From JAPKZH01 sp964537875 (lineage in GTDB: Bacteria > Acidobacteriota > Aminicenantia > Aminicenantales > UBA4085): a stretch of DNA of 56,760 bases. This document shows positions 23,062 through 31,137 of this stretch, piece after piece. The notes beneath the pieces are model-generated. The model saw only the letters and a program-made list of their open reading frames with translations, was not told the DNA's origin and did no database searches. Numbering within the stretch: the first letter of the stretch is position 1; each line of letters starts with the position of its first letter. The DNA lies in the NCBI GenBank assembly GCA_964537875.1, contig CAZIDN010000018.1, forward strand, positions 1 through 56,760, in the 5' to 3' direction. The position numbers and the translations under genes were made by a program.

Positions 23062-25173
23062 TTATTTTATGACTCCGCCCTTGGCTGAACCACTGCTGCC
23101 GCTGGAACCGCTGGCGCTGCCGGAGCTGGAGCTTCCTGACGTGCTCACGGAGTTCCCTGACGAGCCTCCTGAACTGCCGGATCCGGAAGAGCCGGATGTG
23201 TAGCCACCATCGGAAGAACCTCCGCTGGAAAAGCCGCCGGCCCTCGAAGCCCTCTGGTTGTTTTCATACAAAATGCCACCCGAGGAAATGCGGAGCTGCG
23301 GACAGTAAACCTCATTGGTAGGGCTGGAATAGCGGATATCGACCCCGAGCTTCCGGGCGATCTTCATATCCGGGTTCCAGTCGTACATCCTTGTCGTCGG
23401 CTTGGACGCCATGGATCTAAGCGGCGCGGCCAAGGACCGCTGCGGCATCGTTCCCGGCGTAGACCCCGGCACCATGGATTTTACGGCTTCGGGGAAAGGC
23501 CGCTGCGGCGAGCGGGAAGGGGCGGGTCTATTCCCGCCGGCTTGGCCGTCGCTCGGGCCGACGAAATTCCGAAGTCCACCGACCGCCTCATTCCGGTTGA
23601 ACGTCCGAGTGGCGGCCTGAAGAGAATTTTTCCCGGTCACGGGCGGAAGGCCAAGCATCATTTTCTGCGGCGCATTGGCTGGCAGGGCATCGATGGTCTT
23701 CATGAACGACTCGAGCTTCACGGCTTTGGCCCGGATTCCCGGCGTGTTCAAGTCTTGGCCTTTCACAACGTAGGCGTATTTGCCGAGGGCCTCGAGAGAG
23801 GCCAGAGAATTTTCATCCCCTTTTTTCAAAGACGCGAGAAGTCCCTTGAGGACACCCTTCATTTCCCGGGGCACAGGAAAGGGAGGCTCGGACGGCTTCT
23901 TCAACTGGTCCTTGGAAATCTTGGTCAGGGTTTTGAGCGCAGGCGCCGCTCCTTGGCCGCCCCCATAATAACCCCACTGATAAAACCAGGGATAATACGA
24001 GGAGTAGTACCCGCTATAATAGGGTGAATAGCCGAATCCGAACATTCCCCACATATAGTCCCAATCAGAATACCACATCCAGTCCCACATCGACCACGGC
24101 CGCCAGGCATACAGACCGCCGTATTGGAAGAAGGCCCAATCCACCCAGGCAGGCGCAAAGGCCGAGCCGGGGATCCAAAACCAGCCTTTTTTCTTGTCCC
24201 ACTGCCAGATACCGAGATGATAAGGGACCCAGCCCCAGGGCTCATCGGGCACCCAATACATCTGCCTGCCGTAGGAAGTCCATTGGCCGAAAATGTAAGG
24301 CTGCCAGCCCCAAGGATACATTTGATGATTTATGAACGGCCGCCATACGTACCCGTACATCTGGTCGTAGAGCCATTCGCCGTAAAGATTTCCATATCTC
24401 TGGGCAAAATAATAAACGGCCGGAGACAGCCTCTGGATGGGCTTGGGGAGCGGGCTGATCCCCTCATGAAGCGCCTCGAAATCTTCGTTGATGGCCTTGT
24501 TCCAGGTTTCGAAATCGGTGTCTTCGATATAGGGCTGGAAGGCGAATTTGTTGTCCGGAGAAATCGCGAGCTTCTCGTACTTGCCGACGGTCTGCTCTTT
24601 AAGGTTTTGAGGATCGGACCCATAGAGGACGTGGGCCGTGCCGTATTTGACCTGGATACCCGTGCTCCGGTCCTTGCCCACTCCCACCATGGCCACCGTG
24701 TTGTGCTTGAGCTTGATCGAAGAATTCCCGGTGACGACCTGGAAAATCTCCTTTGAATTGTACTGCTTGTACATCACGCAGATGCCGCCTTTTGCCAGGA
24801 CAAGGTTGGACAGTGACTGGCGCGTGCTCAAGCTCTTGGCCATGATGGTCTCGATTTTGAGCTCGGTATCATAATCCAGGCGGACGATCGTGCCGTTATC
24901 GAATTGGATCTCGCAGCGCCGGCCATCGGAAGTCGTAATCGTATCGCCCGGACCCAAAGGCAAGTTCAGAACAGCGGTTTCAGGCTTGGCGCTTCCCTGC
25001 CGGTAAACGACGGGGTCTTTGCCGTCATTCTTCGTATCGACGTAGCTGATGTGGCCATAATAAAATTCCTCAGGGCCGTTCACGACTTTGTAGTTGGTCT
25101 GGGCAATAGCTAGAGAGGTCAAGGATAAAAAAAGGCCGACTAAAAGAACGATTCCAAAATCCTTTCGCCTCAT
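23062..25173 (-). CDS. Exported FecR-like protein with Trp/Tyr-rich repeat domain and Ser/Gly tail
   Basis: A 703-residue exported protein. The signal peptide ends near IAQT. An N-terminal FecR-type sensory or binding fold (about 50-215) holds PGDTITTSDGRRCEIQFDNG and repeated short beta-strand motifs. A striking segment (about 260-420) is packed with Trp, Tyr and Gly (WRPFINHQMYPWGWQPYIFG and similar), as in DUF6600 proteins. A proline-rich linker and a serine/glycine low-complexity tail of about 70 residues complete the chain. The start at 25173 follows AGGAG and a good -10 element. The ATG at 25200 overlaps that -10 box and is rejected. Function is unknown; a cell-surface structural or binding role is plausible. 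Confidence 0.75.
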   Translation of the reverse strand: MRRKDFGIVLLVGLFLSLTSLAIAQTNYKVVNGPEEFYYGHISYVDTKNDGKDPVVYRQGSAKPETAVLNLPLGPGDTITTSDGRRCEIQFDNGTIVRLDYDTELKIETIMAKSLSTRQSLSNLVLAKGGICVMYKQYNSKEIFQVVTGNSSIKLKHNTVAMVGVGKDRSTGIQVKYGTAHVLYGSDPQNLKEQTVGKYEKLAISPDNKFAFQPYIEDTDFETWNKAINEDFEALHEGISPLPKPIQRLSPAVYYFAQRYGNLYGEWLYDQMYGYVWRPFINHQMYPWGWQPYIFGQWTSYGRQMYWVPDEPWGWVPYHLGIWQWDKKKGWFWIPGSAFAPAWVDWAFFQYGGLYAWRPWSMWDWMWYSDWDYMWGMFGFGYSPYYSGYYSSYYPWFYQWGYYGGGQGAAPALKTLTKISKDQLKKPSEPPFPVPREMKGVLKGLLASLKKGDENSLASLEALGKYAYVVKGQDLNTPGIRAKAVKLESFMKTIDALPANAPQKMMLGLPPVTGKNSLQAATRTFNRNEAVGGLRNFVGPSDGQAGGNRPAPSRSPQRPFPEAVKSMVPGSTPGTMPQRSLAAPLRSMASKPTTRMYDWNPDMKIARKLGVDIRYSSPTNEVYCPQLRISSGGILYENNQRASRAGGFSSGGSSDGGYTSGSSGSGSSGGSSGNSVSTSGSSSSGSASGSSGSSGSAKGGVIK

Positions 25174-25198
25174 GACTCTTCTCCTATTCATTAGATTC

Positions 25199-25228
25199 AT
25201 TATACTGCAAATGCGAATTCCATGCCAA
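25199..25228 (-). promoter_or_regulatory. Promoter of the FecR-like gene
   Basis: On the minus strand TTGGCA (25223-25228), an 18-base spacer and a perfect TATAAT (25199-25204) point to the gene starting at 25173. The -10 box overlaps the upstream ATG codon, which is why the later start was chosen. Confidence 0.65.
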
Positions 25229-25355
25229 CCGTCTCAAGGCTAAAGGCTGTTGGCTCCCCCAGCCGGTTGTCCTAGATTTCGGACAGGTGTATCCATAATT
25301 CCCCTAGAACATTGCTTCTTGGCCGGGCATCCATTAAAATGGACTGAGGCGAATC

Positions 25356-25796
25356 ATGAAAAAATACCGGAATCCACTCCCCACGGTGGATATCATCATC
25401 GAGGCTAAAAATCCCGGCGGAAGAGAAGGTCTCGTCCTGATCAAACGCAAAAATCCGCCCTACGGTTGGGCCCTGCCGGGGGGATTTGTCGACTACGGCG
25501 AATCCCTTGAAGAAGCCGCGGTCCGTGAAGCCGAAGAAGAGACCTCGCTCAAGGTCACCCTCAAATACCAGCTCCATACATATTCCGCGCCCGACCGGGA
25601 TCCCCGCCGGCACACGATATCCACGGTCTATGTGGCCAAAGCCCGGGGAATCCCGGTCGCCCGGGATGACGCCCAGGACATAGGAATATTCGCCAGGAAA
25701 GAAATCGATTTCCCCCTGGCCTTTGACCATAAGAGAATCTTGAGAGACTATTTCCGGCAAAAAAAACATAGAAAAGCCTCCGGAAAAGGAGGATAA
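25356..25796 (+). CDS. Nudix hydrolase
   Basis: A 146-residue Nudix pyrophosphohydrolase. The Nudix box is complete: GGFVDYGES followed by REAEEETSL (about residues 44-67), matching GX5EX7REUXEEXGU with Thr-Ser in place of the final Gly-U. The overall pattern (LIKRKNPPYGWALPGG before the box) resembles ADP-ribose or NADH pyrophosphatases and 8-oxo-dGTPases, but the substrate cannot be fixed from sequence. A very basic tail (KKHRKASGKGG) closes the chain. The next gene starts 9 bases later. Confidence 0.88.
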   Translation: MKKYRNPLPTVDIIIEAKNPGGREGLVLIKRKNPPYGWALPGGFVDYGESLEEAAVREAEEETSLKVTLKYQLHTYSAPDRDPRRHTISTVYVAKARGIPVARDDAQDIGIFARKEIDFPLAFDHKRILRDYFRQKKHRKASGKGG

Positions 25797-25805
25797 TCCC
25801 GGACC

Positions 25806-26075
25806 ATGCGAGAAAACGATAAAAAAGATAATGACCGTCCCCATGATTTAAGGCTTAAAGAATTGACCAGCGTTTGGGGTCCTGCGGAAGCCGAAGTCAT
25901 CAAGAGCTTTCTCGAAAGCCAGGGAATCCCCTGTATTTACAAAGGCCGGGTGGTCCAATCGATCCATCCTTTTACGATGGACGGGCTGGGCGAGGTCAGA
26001 ATTTTCGTCCCCGAAAAAGATTACGAAACGGCCAAGAAACTCATAGAAACCAAGCCCGAAGAAGTCCCTGACTAA
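25806..26075 (+). CDS. DUF2007-like small protein
   Basis: An 89-residue cytoplasmic protein. The core SVWGPAEAEVIKSFLESQGIPCIYKG, here split by eye into a helix and a strand, followed by GEVRIFVPEKDYETAKKLIE, matches the DUF2007 'putative signal-transducing' fold related to PII-like domains. Typical family length is 70-100 residues. It follows the Nudix gene by 9 bases and probably forms an operon with it, ending at the palindrome near 26113. The biological role is unknown. Confidence 0.7.
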   Translation: MRENDKKDNDRPHDLRLKELTSVWGPAEAEVIKSFLESQGIPCIYKGRVVQSIHPFTMDGLGEVRIFVPEKDYETAKKLIETKPEEVPD

Positions 26076-26112
26076 TATCATTTCCTTCCTCGGCTCTCCG
26101 CCCATCAATCTC

Positions 26113-26131
26113 ATGCTACAAATTGTAGCAT
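26113..26131 (+). terminator. Palindrome, probable terminator of the Nudix operon
   Basis: ATGCTACAA and TTGTAGCAT form 9-bp arms around one central base, followed by a T-rich stretch. It lies 38 bases after the DUF2007 stop and 62 bases before the mraZ -35 box. It is probably an intrinsic terminator. An operator for the downstream dcw promoter is the alternative. Confidence 0.45.
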
Positions 26132-26192
26132 TTCGATGATTTTCCCCCATATTTAGAGCTAAAAAAAAGTTCTGTTTTTTATGCTTTTTTGC

Positions 26193-26221
26193 TTGACATT
26201 TCTATCCTGCTCTCGTATATT
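26193..26221 (+). promoter_or_regulatory. Promoter of the dcw (mraZ) operon
   Basis: TTGACA (26193-26198), a 17-base spacer and TATATT (26216-26221) give a near-consensus sigma-70 promoter. The transcript should start near 26228, leaving a leader of about 24 bases before mraZ. Confidence 0.8.
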
Positions 26222-26232
26222 TGAAACAAAAA

Positions 26233-26257
26233 TGGGAAAAAACGGGAAAAAATGGGA
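26233..26257 (+). promoter_or_regulatory. MraZ operator: three (T/C)GGGA boxes
   Basis: TGGGA at 26233, CGGGA at 26243 and TGGGA at 26253 are spaced exactly 10 bases apart with A5 spacers. This is the TGGGN-N5 direct-repeat pattern known for MraZ binding upstream of mraZ in E. coli and Mycoplasma. Here the boxes lie in the transcribed leader, and the third box begins within the mraZ start codon (26252). MraZ binding would block both transcription and access to the start. Confidence 0.8.
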
Positions 26258-26719
26258 AATTTACTGATAGGAAGTCAAAAAGCGAAGCTCGATAAGAGCG
26301 GCCGGATCAAGATTCCCGAGAAGTTCCGCGCCGCCATTGAAGAGCAATACGGCAAAGAGCTTTATGTCACTTCCCTGCAGGATGATTTCATCCAGGTCTT
26401 TCCCCTTCCGGTATGGGTGGAAATGTCAAGCCCACCCCAAAAAACCATGGCCTATCCCGACCCGGATTTCCAGGAATTGTGGCGGCAAGCCCACGCCAAG
26501 GGAATCTATGGGGAAATCGATGCCAAAGGCCGCGTCCTGATCAGCCCGAGACTCCGGGAAAAAGCCGGCCTTGACAAGGAAGTCGAAGTCATCGGAATGC
26601 ACTATTATCTTGAAGTCTGGGACAAAAACCGGCTCACCGAAAAAATCGAAAAAAAGCCGCTGACTTACGACGACTTCAAAAGGATTTCCAAGCTGATGTC
26701 GGATAGGAAGCCGGAATGA
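26252..26719 (+). CDS. mraZ: Transcriptional regulator MraZ
   Basis: MraZ is a ring-forming DNA-binding protein of the AbrB/SpoVT fold that represses the division and cell-wall cluster, including its own gene. The 155-residue product has the two tandem MraZ domains: QKAKLDKSGRIKIPEKFR near residue 9 and YGEIDAKGRVLISPRLREKA near residue 86. It is the first gene of the cluster, has its operator directly upstream, and its stop overlaps the rsmH start. Autoregulation is inferred from the box array. Confidence 0.95.
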   Translation: MGNLLIGSQKAKLDKSGRIKIPEKFRAAIEEQYGKELYVTSLQDDFIQVFPLPVWVEMSSPPQKTMAYPDPDFQELWRQAHAKGIYGEIDAKGRVLISPRLREKAGLDKEVEVIGMHYYLEVWDKNRLTEKIEKKPLTYDDFKRISKLMSDRKPE

Positions 26720-27636
26720 GCGAGCGACAGCATATCCCGGTCCTGCTCGAAGAGACCCTCCGTTACTTAGGCAGTGAACGAGAGGGGCTCTATATCGACT
26801 GCACGATCGGCATGGCCGGACATGCCTCTGAAATATTGAAAAGAAACCTCAAGGCCAAGCTCATCGGCTTTGACCTGGACGAACAATCTCTTCAACAGGC
26901 CAAGGATATCCTCCTGCCCTATGCCGGCCGCGTCGAGCTCTATCATTCGGATTTCCGGTACCTGGCGGAACTCGGCATCGATTTGTCCAAAGTCCGGGGC
27001 ATCCTCATCGACCTCGGCATCTCCTCCTTTCAACTCGATTCGCCCGAACGCGGGTTCAGCCACTCCCTCGACGGCCCCCTGGACATGCGGATGGATGTCC
27101 GGAACAAAATGACGGCCGGCAAGATCCTCGACAAATATTCCGAGCCGAAGCTGGCCCAGCTCTTCCACGACTACGGAGAGCTCAAACAGTCCAGCAAGCT
27201 AGCCAAGGCCATCGCCTCGATGCGGCGGTCAAAAAAAATCGAAAGCACGACCCAGCTCCGCGGGATCGTGGAAGACGTCTGCCGCTGGCGGCCCCAGCCG
27301 GGGAAAATCCATCCGGCCGCCAAAGTCTTTCAGGCGCTGCGCATCGAAGTGAACCAGGAACTCCAGGGCTTGGCAGGATTTTTGGAACAGACGGCCCGCC
27401 TCGTTCCGCCGAACGCCAGGATCGTGGCGATTTCCTTTCATTCTCTCGAAGACCGGATCGTCAAGCATACCTTTGTCCGGCTGGCCCGACCCGACGCCGG
27501 CCAAGGGATCCTCGAGGTCCTGACCAAAAAGCCGGTGACGGCGGCGGCCGAAGAAATCGCCCGCAACTCAAGATCTCGTTCGGCCAAATTGAGGGCGGCG
27601 GAAAAGATATCCCATGGTTCACAAGAAATACACTAA
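26716..27636 (+). CDS. rsmH: 16S rRNA (cytosine-1402-N4)-methyltransferase RsmH
   Basis: RsmH (MraW) methylates N4 of C1402 in the decoding centre of 16S rRNA. The 306-residue protein is full length, with the N-terminal HIPVLLEETLRYL, the SAM-binding YIDCTIGMAGHASEIL, GILIDLGISSFQLD, and the C-terminal ISFHSLEDRIVKHTF and NSRSRSAKLRAAEK. Its ATG overlaps the mraZ stop by four bases, and its 3' end overlaps ftsL by 23 bases, which suggests translational coupling. Confidence 0.96.
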   Translation: MSERQHIPVLLEETLRYLGSEREGLYIDCTIGMAGHASEILKRNLKAKLIGFDLDEQSLQQAKDILLPYAGRVELYHSDFRYLAELGIDLSKVRGILIDLGISSFQLDSPERGFSHSLDGPLDMRMDVRNKMTAGKILDKYSEPKLAQLFHDYGELKQSSKLAKAIASMRRSKKIESTTQLRGIVEDVCRWRPQPGKIHPAAKVFQALRIEVNQELQGLAGFLEQTARLVPPNARIVAISFHSLEDRIVKHTFVRLARPDAGQGILEVLTKKPVTAAAEEIARNSRSRSAKLRAAEKISHGSQEIH

Positions 27637-27901
27637 GAAGGAGATCGGCGTGGGGGTGCTGGCAAGCCTCATGACGATTATCATTCTGACTTTTTATCTG
27701 TGGCATATCACCGAGAATATCCGTCTCGGCTACGAAATCGGCCGCTGCGAAAACAGCCTCCAAACGCTCCGGGAGGAGGTCAAGAAGCTGGAAGCAAAAA
27801 AAGCTTCCCTCCTTTCCCTGGAGAGAGTCGAAAAGACGGCCAGGGAAAAATTAAACCTGACCGAGCCGAAAGAGGGACAGATCATCTATGAGGATTTTTG
27901 A
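27614..27901 (+). CDS. ftsL: Cell division protein FtsL
   Basis: A 95-residue bitopic inner-membrane protein: a short basic cytoplasmic end, one transmembrane helix (about 11-32), and a periplasmic leucine-zipper-like coiled coil (ENSLQTLREEVKKLEAKKASLLSLERVEKTAREKL). The size, topology and location between rsmH and ftsI identify FtsL, which forms the FtsQLB complex that activates FtsWI. Sequence similarity between FtsL proteins is low, so the call leans on context. No ftsB is present in the window. It overlaps both neighbours. Confidence 0.85.
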   Translation: MVHKKYTKKEIGVGVLASLMTIIILTFYLWHITENIRLGYEIGRCENSLQTLREEVKKLEAKKASLLSLERVEKTAREKLNLTEPKEGQIIYEDF

Positions 27902-29672
27902 GCCGAAGGCCATGAATCTCCCGACGGACGTGTACCAAAAAAAAGTCCGGAAACGGACACGGATCCTGACTTTCCTGCTGACGGTCTGGGTCATCGGCAT
28001 TTTTATTCGCCTCATCGATCTCCAGGTCTTTCTCCACGCCGGCTTCAAAGCCCAGGTCGTCAAACAAAATCAGGACCGGACGAAAATCCTCCCGGAACGC
28101 GGCACGATCTACGACCGGAACGGCAAAATCCTGGCCCGGAGCATCCCCGTGCCCTCCATCTTTTACTCGCCGCCGTCCGAGGAACCCCTTGAGCTGCAGA
28201 TGAAGACCATCCGCAGGCTCGAGGCAACCCTCGGCTTGAGCGCTAAGGACGTCGAAAGAATCAAATCGCGGCTCCAAAAAAAATTCTCTTTTGCCTGGAT
28301 CAAAAGAAAAGTGGATGCCGATTCGGCCCAACGGGTCAAAGCCTTGGGACTCAACGGCGTCTCTTTTCGCGAGGAACCCAAGCGATTCTACCCCCAAGCC
28401 AAGCTGGCCGCCCATGTTCTTGGCGGCGTCGATATCGATGACAAGGGACAAAGCGGCATTGAACTGGCCTACGACAAAGTCCTCCGGGGGAAAGAAGGGG
28501 AAGTCCTCCTTCTCAGGGATGTCAAACGCCGGGAATACTACTCTGAGGTCCTCCAAGAACCTCAAAGCGGAAAAGACATCACGCTAACCATCGATGAAAA
28601 CATCCAATACATCGCCCAAAGGGGACTGGAAAAAGCGGTCCTCGAGAACCGCGCCAACTGGGCCACCGCGATCGTCTCCCGCCCGGATTCCGGAGAGATC
28701 CTGGCCATGGCCAGCTATCCGGCGTTCGATCCCAATACCTACCCTCCGTCCCCCGAGCAAGAAATCAACCGGGCGATCCGCTATAATTTTGAGCCGGGCT
28801 CGACATTCAAGATCGTGACCGCATCGGCCGCCCTCGAAAACCGGGCCGTCTCCCTCAACGATATTTTTGACTGTAGCGAAGGCTCGATCGCCGTCCCCGG
28901 GAGTCCGATCCGGGATCATAAAAAATTCGGCCTGCTGACCTTGCCCGAGATCGTCGCTCATTCCTCCAATGTCGGGATGATTCGGGTCGGCCAGCGCCTC
29001 GACCCGGACGCGTTTTACCGGACCATTCAAGCCTTCGGCTTCGGCTGCAAGACGGGCCTCGACCTTCCCGCCGAGGAATCAGGCCTCCTTACCCCGCCGA
29101 AGAAATGGAGCCGGCGCTCGCTGCCGGCGCTTGCCATCGGGTATGAGATCTCCGTCACCGCCATCCAGATTCTCCAGGCTATGAATATCATCGCCAACCG
29201 GGGCCTTCTCACCGCGCCGAGAATCGTAAGCGCGGTCGAGGGCTCGTCGGTGACCGGTCAGGAAGAGCCGTCTCCCCCGGACCGGATTATCTCGGAAAAA
29301 ACGGCCGAGACGCTAATCAAGATCCTGGAGCAAGTCGTTCTCGAGGGAACCGGCCAGGCGGCCTGGATCAACGGCTACACCGTCGCCGGGAAAACGGGAA
29401 CTACCCAAAAAATCGACCCGGAATTGAAAAGGTATTCCTCCTCCAAGCATATAGCCTCGTTTGTCGGGTTTGTCCCGGTCGAGAAGCCCGCGATCTCCAT
29501 GATCGTCGTTTTGGACGAGCCCCAAAAGGCCGAGCATTACGGAGGTCAAGTCGCGGCGCCCGTATTCAGGGAAATCTCGAGCCAGGTGCTCCGGTATCTT
29601 CAAGTCAGTCCTCAAAAAAGCCTGATGAAGGCCGCCCTAACGGCCGAACCGGAGAGAGAAGGCGAACGATGA
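27888..29672 (+). CDS. ftsI: Division transpeptidase FtsI (class B penicillin-binding protein)
   Basis: The septal peptidoglycan transpeptidase that works with FtsW. The 594-residue protein has a cytoplasmic tail, one transmembrane helix (about 26-46), the class B dimerisation domain (RGTIYDRNGKILA, about 71), and the transpeptidase domain. The catalytic motifs are all present: Ser305-Thr-Phe-Lys308 in EPGSTFK, Ser359-Ser-Asn361, and Lys502-Thr-Gly504. There is no PASTA extension, so it is the simple FtsI type rather than SpoVD. It overlaps ftsL by 14 bases and murE by 4. Confidence 0.95.
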   Translation: MRIFEPKAMNLPTDVYQKKVRKRTRILTFLLTVWVIGIFIRLIDLQVFLHAGFKAQVVKQNQDRTKILPERGTIYDRNGKILARSIPVPSIFYSPPSEEPLELQMKTIRRLEATLGLSAKDVERIKSRLQKKFSFAWIKRKVDADSAQRVKALGLNGVSFREEPKRFYPQAKLAAHVLGGVDIDDKGQSGIELAYDKVLRGKEGEVLLLRDVKRREYYSEVLQEPQSGKDITLTIDENIQYIAQRGLEKAVLENRANWATAIVSRPDSGEILAMASYPAFDPNTYPPSPEQEINRAIRYNFEPGSTFKIVTASAALENRAVSLNDIFDCSEGSIAVPGSPIRDHKKFGLLTLPEIVAHSSNVGMIRVGQRLDPDAFYRTIQAFGFGCKTGLDLPAEESGLLTPPKKWSRRSLPALAIGYEISVTAIQILQAMNIIANRGLLTAPRIVSAVEGSSVTGQEEPSPPDRIISEKTAETLIKILEQVVLEGTGQAAWINGYTVAGKTGTTQKIDPELKRYSSSKHIASFVGFVPVEKPAISMIVVLDEPQKAEHYGGQVAAPVFREISSQVLRYLQVSPQKSLMKAALTAEPEREGER

Positions 29673-31135
29673 AAATCAAAGATATCCTCAAGGACGTTCC
29701 CCTCCTCTCTTTCCAGGGAGAAGAGAAGACGGACATCCAGGGCATCACCTATTTTTCGAAGGACATACAACCCGGATTCCTTTTTGCCGCCTTGAAAGGC
29801 GAAAAAACCGACGGTCACGAATTCGTCAAGGAGGCTCTCCGCAAGGGGGCCGCCGCCGTTCTCTCCGACAGGCCCAAACCTCCCAAGCTCATGACGAACT
29901 GGATCCAAGTTTTCGATACGAGGGAAGCCTTAGCCTTTTGCTCGGCGAATTTCTACGCCCATCCTTCCCAGAAAATGAAGCTCGTCGGCATCACCGGGAC
30001 CAAGGGAAAGACAACGATCACCTTTATCCTGGAGGCCATCCTCCGAAAGGCCGGTTTCGCGCCGGGCGTCATCGGCACCATCAGCTACCGCGGCCCCGAT
30101 TTCGAGCTCGAAGCCCAGCGGACCACGCCGGAAGCGCCGGACCTGCAGAAGATGCTGAAGGACATGCTCGACCGGGGCGCGACGCACTGCCTCATGGAAG
30201 TCTCGTCGCACGCGCTGGACCTGAAGCGCGTCTGGAGCATCAGCTTCGACGTGGCGGTGTTCACCAACCTTAGCGGCGAACATCTCGATTATCACCATAC
30301 CATGGAGGATTATTTCGCCGCCAAGAAAAAACTGTTCAGCCTCAACAGCAAAAAGAGAACCGCCGTCGTCAACGAAGACGACCCCTGGGGCAAAAAGCTC
30401 ATCGCCGAGCTTCCCATGAGCACCATCACCTTCGGTCTTGAGCCCCATGCCCTTGTCCGGGGCGAAAAATTCAGGCTGAACGGCTTGGGCATCGAAGCCC
30501 TCGTGAAATTTCCCGGCGGCCAGGCGACCGTGATCTCGCCGCTTTCGGGCAAGCATAACCTGTATAATATCTTGGCGGCTTTTGCCGTGGCCCTGGCCCT
30601 GAACATCCCGCCCCAGGTTATCAAGGAGGGCATCGCCGACCTCGTCACAGTCCCCGGCCGATTTGAGAAGATCGAGAACAGCCTCGGGCTCGATATCTAT
30701 GTCGATTATGCCCACACCGACGCGGCCTTGAAGAGCCTCCTCGAATCCGTGCGGGAACTCAAGCCCAACCGCATCCTGCTCGTCTTCGGCGCCGGCGGCG
30801 ACAGGGACAGGACGAAAAGGGCGCGCATGGGAGAAGCGGCCGGCCTGTCGGCCGATTGGATCTTCCTGACATCGGACAATCCCCGATCGGAGGACCCCTT
30901 AGCCATCATCCACGAGATCGAACAGGGCGTCCTCAAAACGGGGACAAAGAAATACAGCATCGTGCCCGACCGGCGCGAAGCGATCGAGCAGGCCCTTTTG
31001 TTCGCCAAGAAGGGCGACGCGGTCCTGGTCGCCGGAAAAGGGCACGAACACTATCAAATCCTGAAGGACAGGGTCGTCCCCTTCCATGACGGCCGGGTGA
31101 TCCGGGAGATATTGAAGAAGATGGGGTCGGTTTGA
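29669..31135 (+). CDS. murE: UDP-MurNAc-L-Ala-D-Glu:meso-diaminopimelate ligase MurE
   Basis: MurE adds the third residue to the peptidoglycan stem peptide. The 488-residue product has the three Mur-ligase domains: an N-terminal UDP-binding domain, the ATP-binding P-loop VGITGTKGKTT (near 107), HLDYHHTMEDYFAAK, YVDYAHTDAALKSLL, and GAGGDRDRTKR. The C-terminal SDNPRSEDP carries DNPR, the signature of enzymes that select meso-diaminopimelate rather than lysine. This supports a Gram-negative type wall. It overlaps ftsI by four bases, and murF begins at its stop. Confidence 0.96.
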   Translation: MKIKDILKDVPLLSFQGEEKTDIQGITYFSKDIQPGFLFAALKGEKTDGHEFVKEALRKGAAAVLSDRPKPPKLMTNWIQVFDTREALAFCSANFYAHPSQKMKLVGITGTKGKTTITFILEAILRKAGFAPGVIGTISYRGPDFELEAQRTTPEAPDLQKMLKDMLDRGATHCLMEVSSHALDLKRVWSISFDVAVFTNLSGEHLDYHHTMEDYFAAKKKLFSLNSKKRTAVVNEDDPWGKKLIAELPMSTITFGLEPHALVRGEKFRLNGLGIEALVKFPGGQATVISPLSGKHNLYNILAAFAVALALNIPPQVIKEGIADLVTVPGRFEKIENSLGLDIYVDYAHTDAALKSLLESVRELKPNRILLVFGAGGDRDRTKRARMGEAAGLSADWIFLTSDNPRSEDPLAIIHEIEQGVLKTGTKKYSIVPDRREAIEQALLFAKKGDAVLVAGKGHEHYQILKDRVVPFHDGRVIREILKKMGSV

Positions 31136-31137
31136 AC

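Noticed and set aside
26233..26257. Short regular repeats considered as a CRISPR or microsatellite
   Set aside because: Spacing, sequence and location before mraZ fit the MraZ operator. No CRISPR array was found anywhere in the window.
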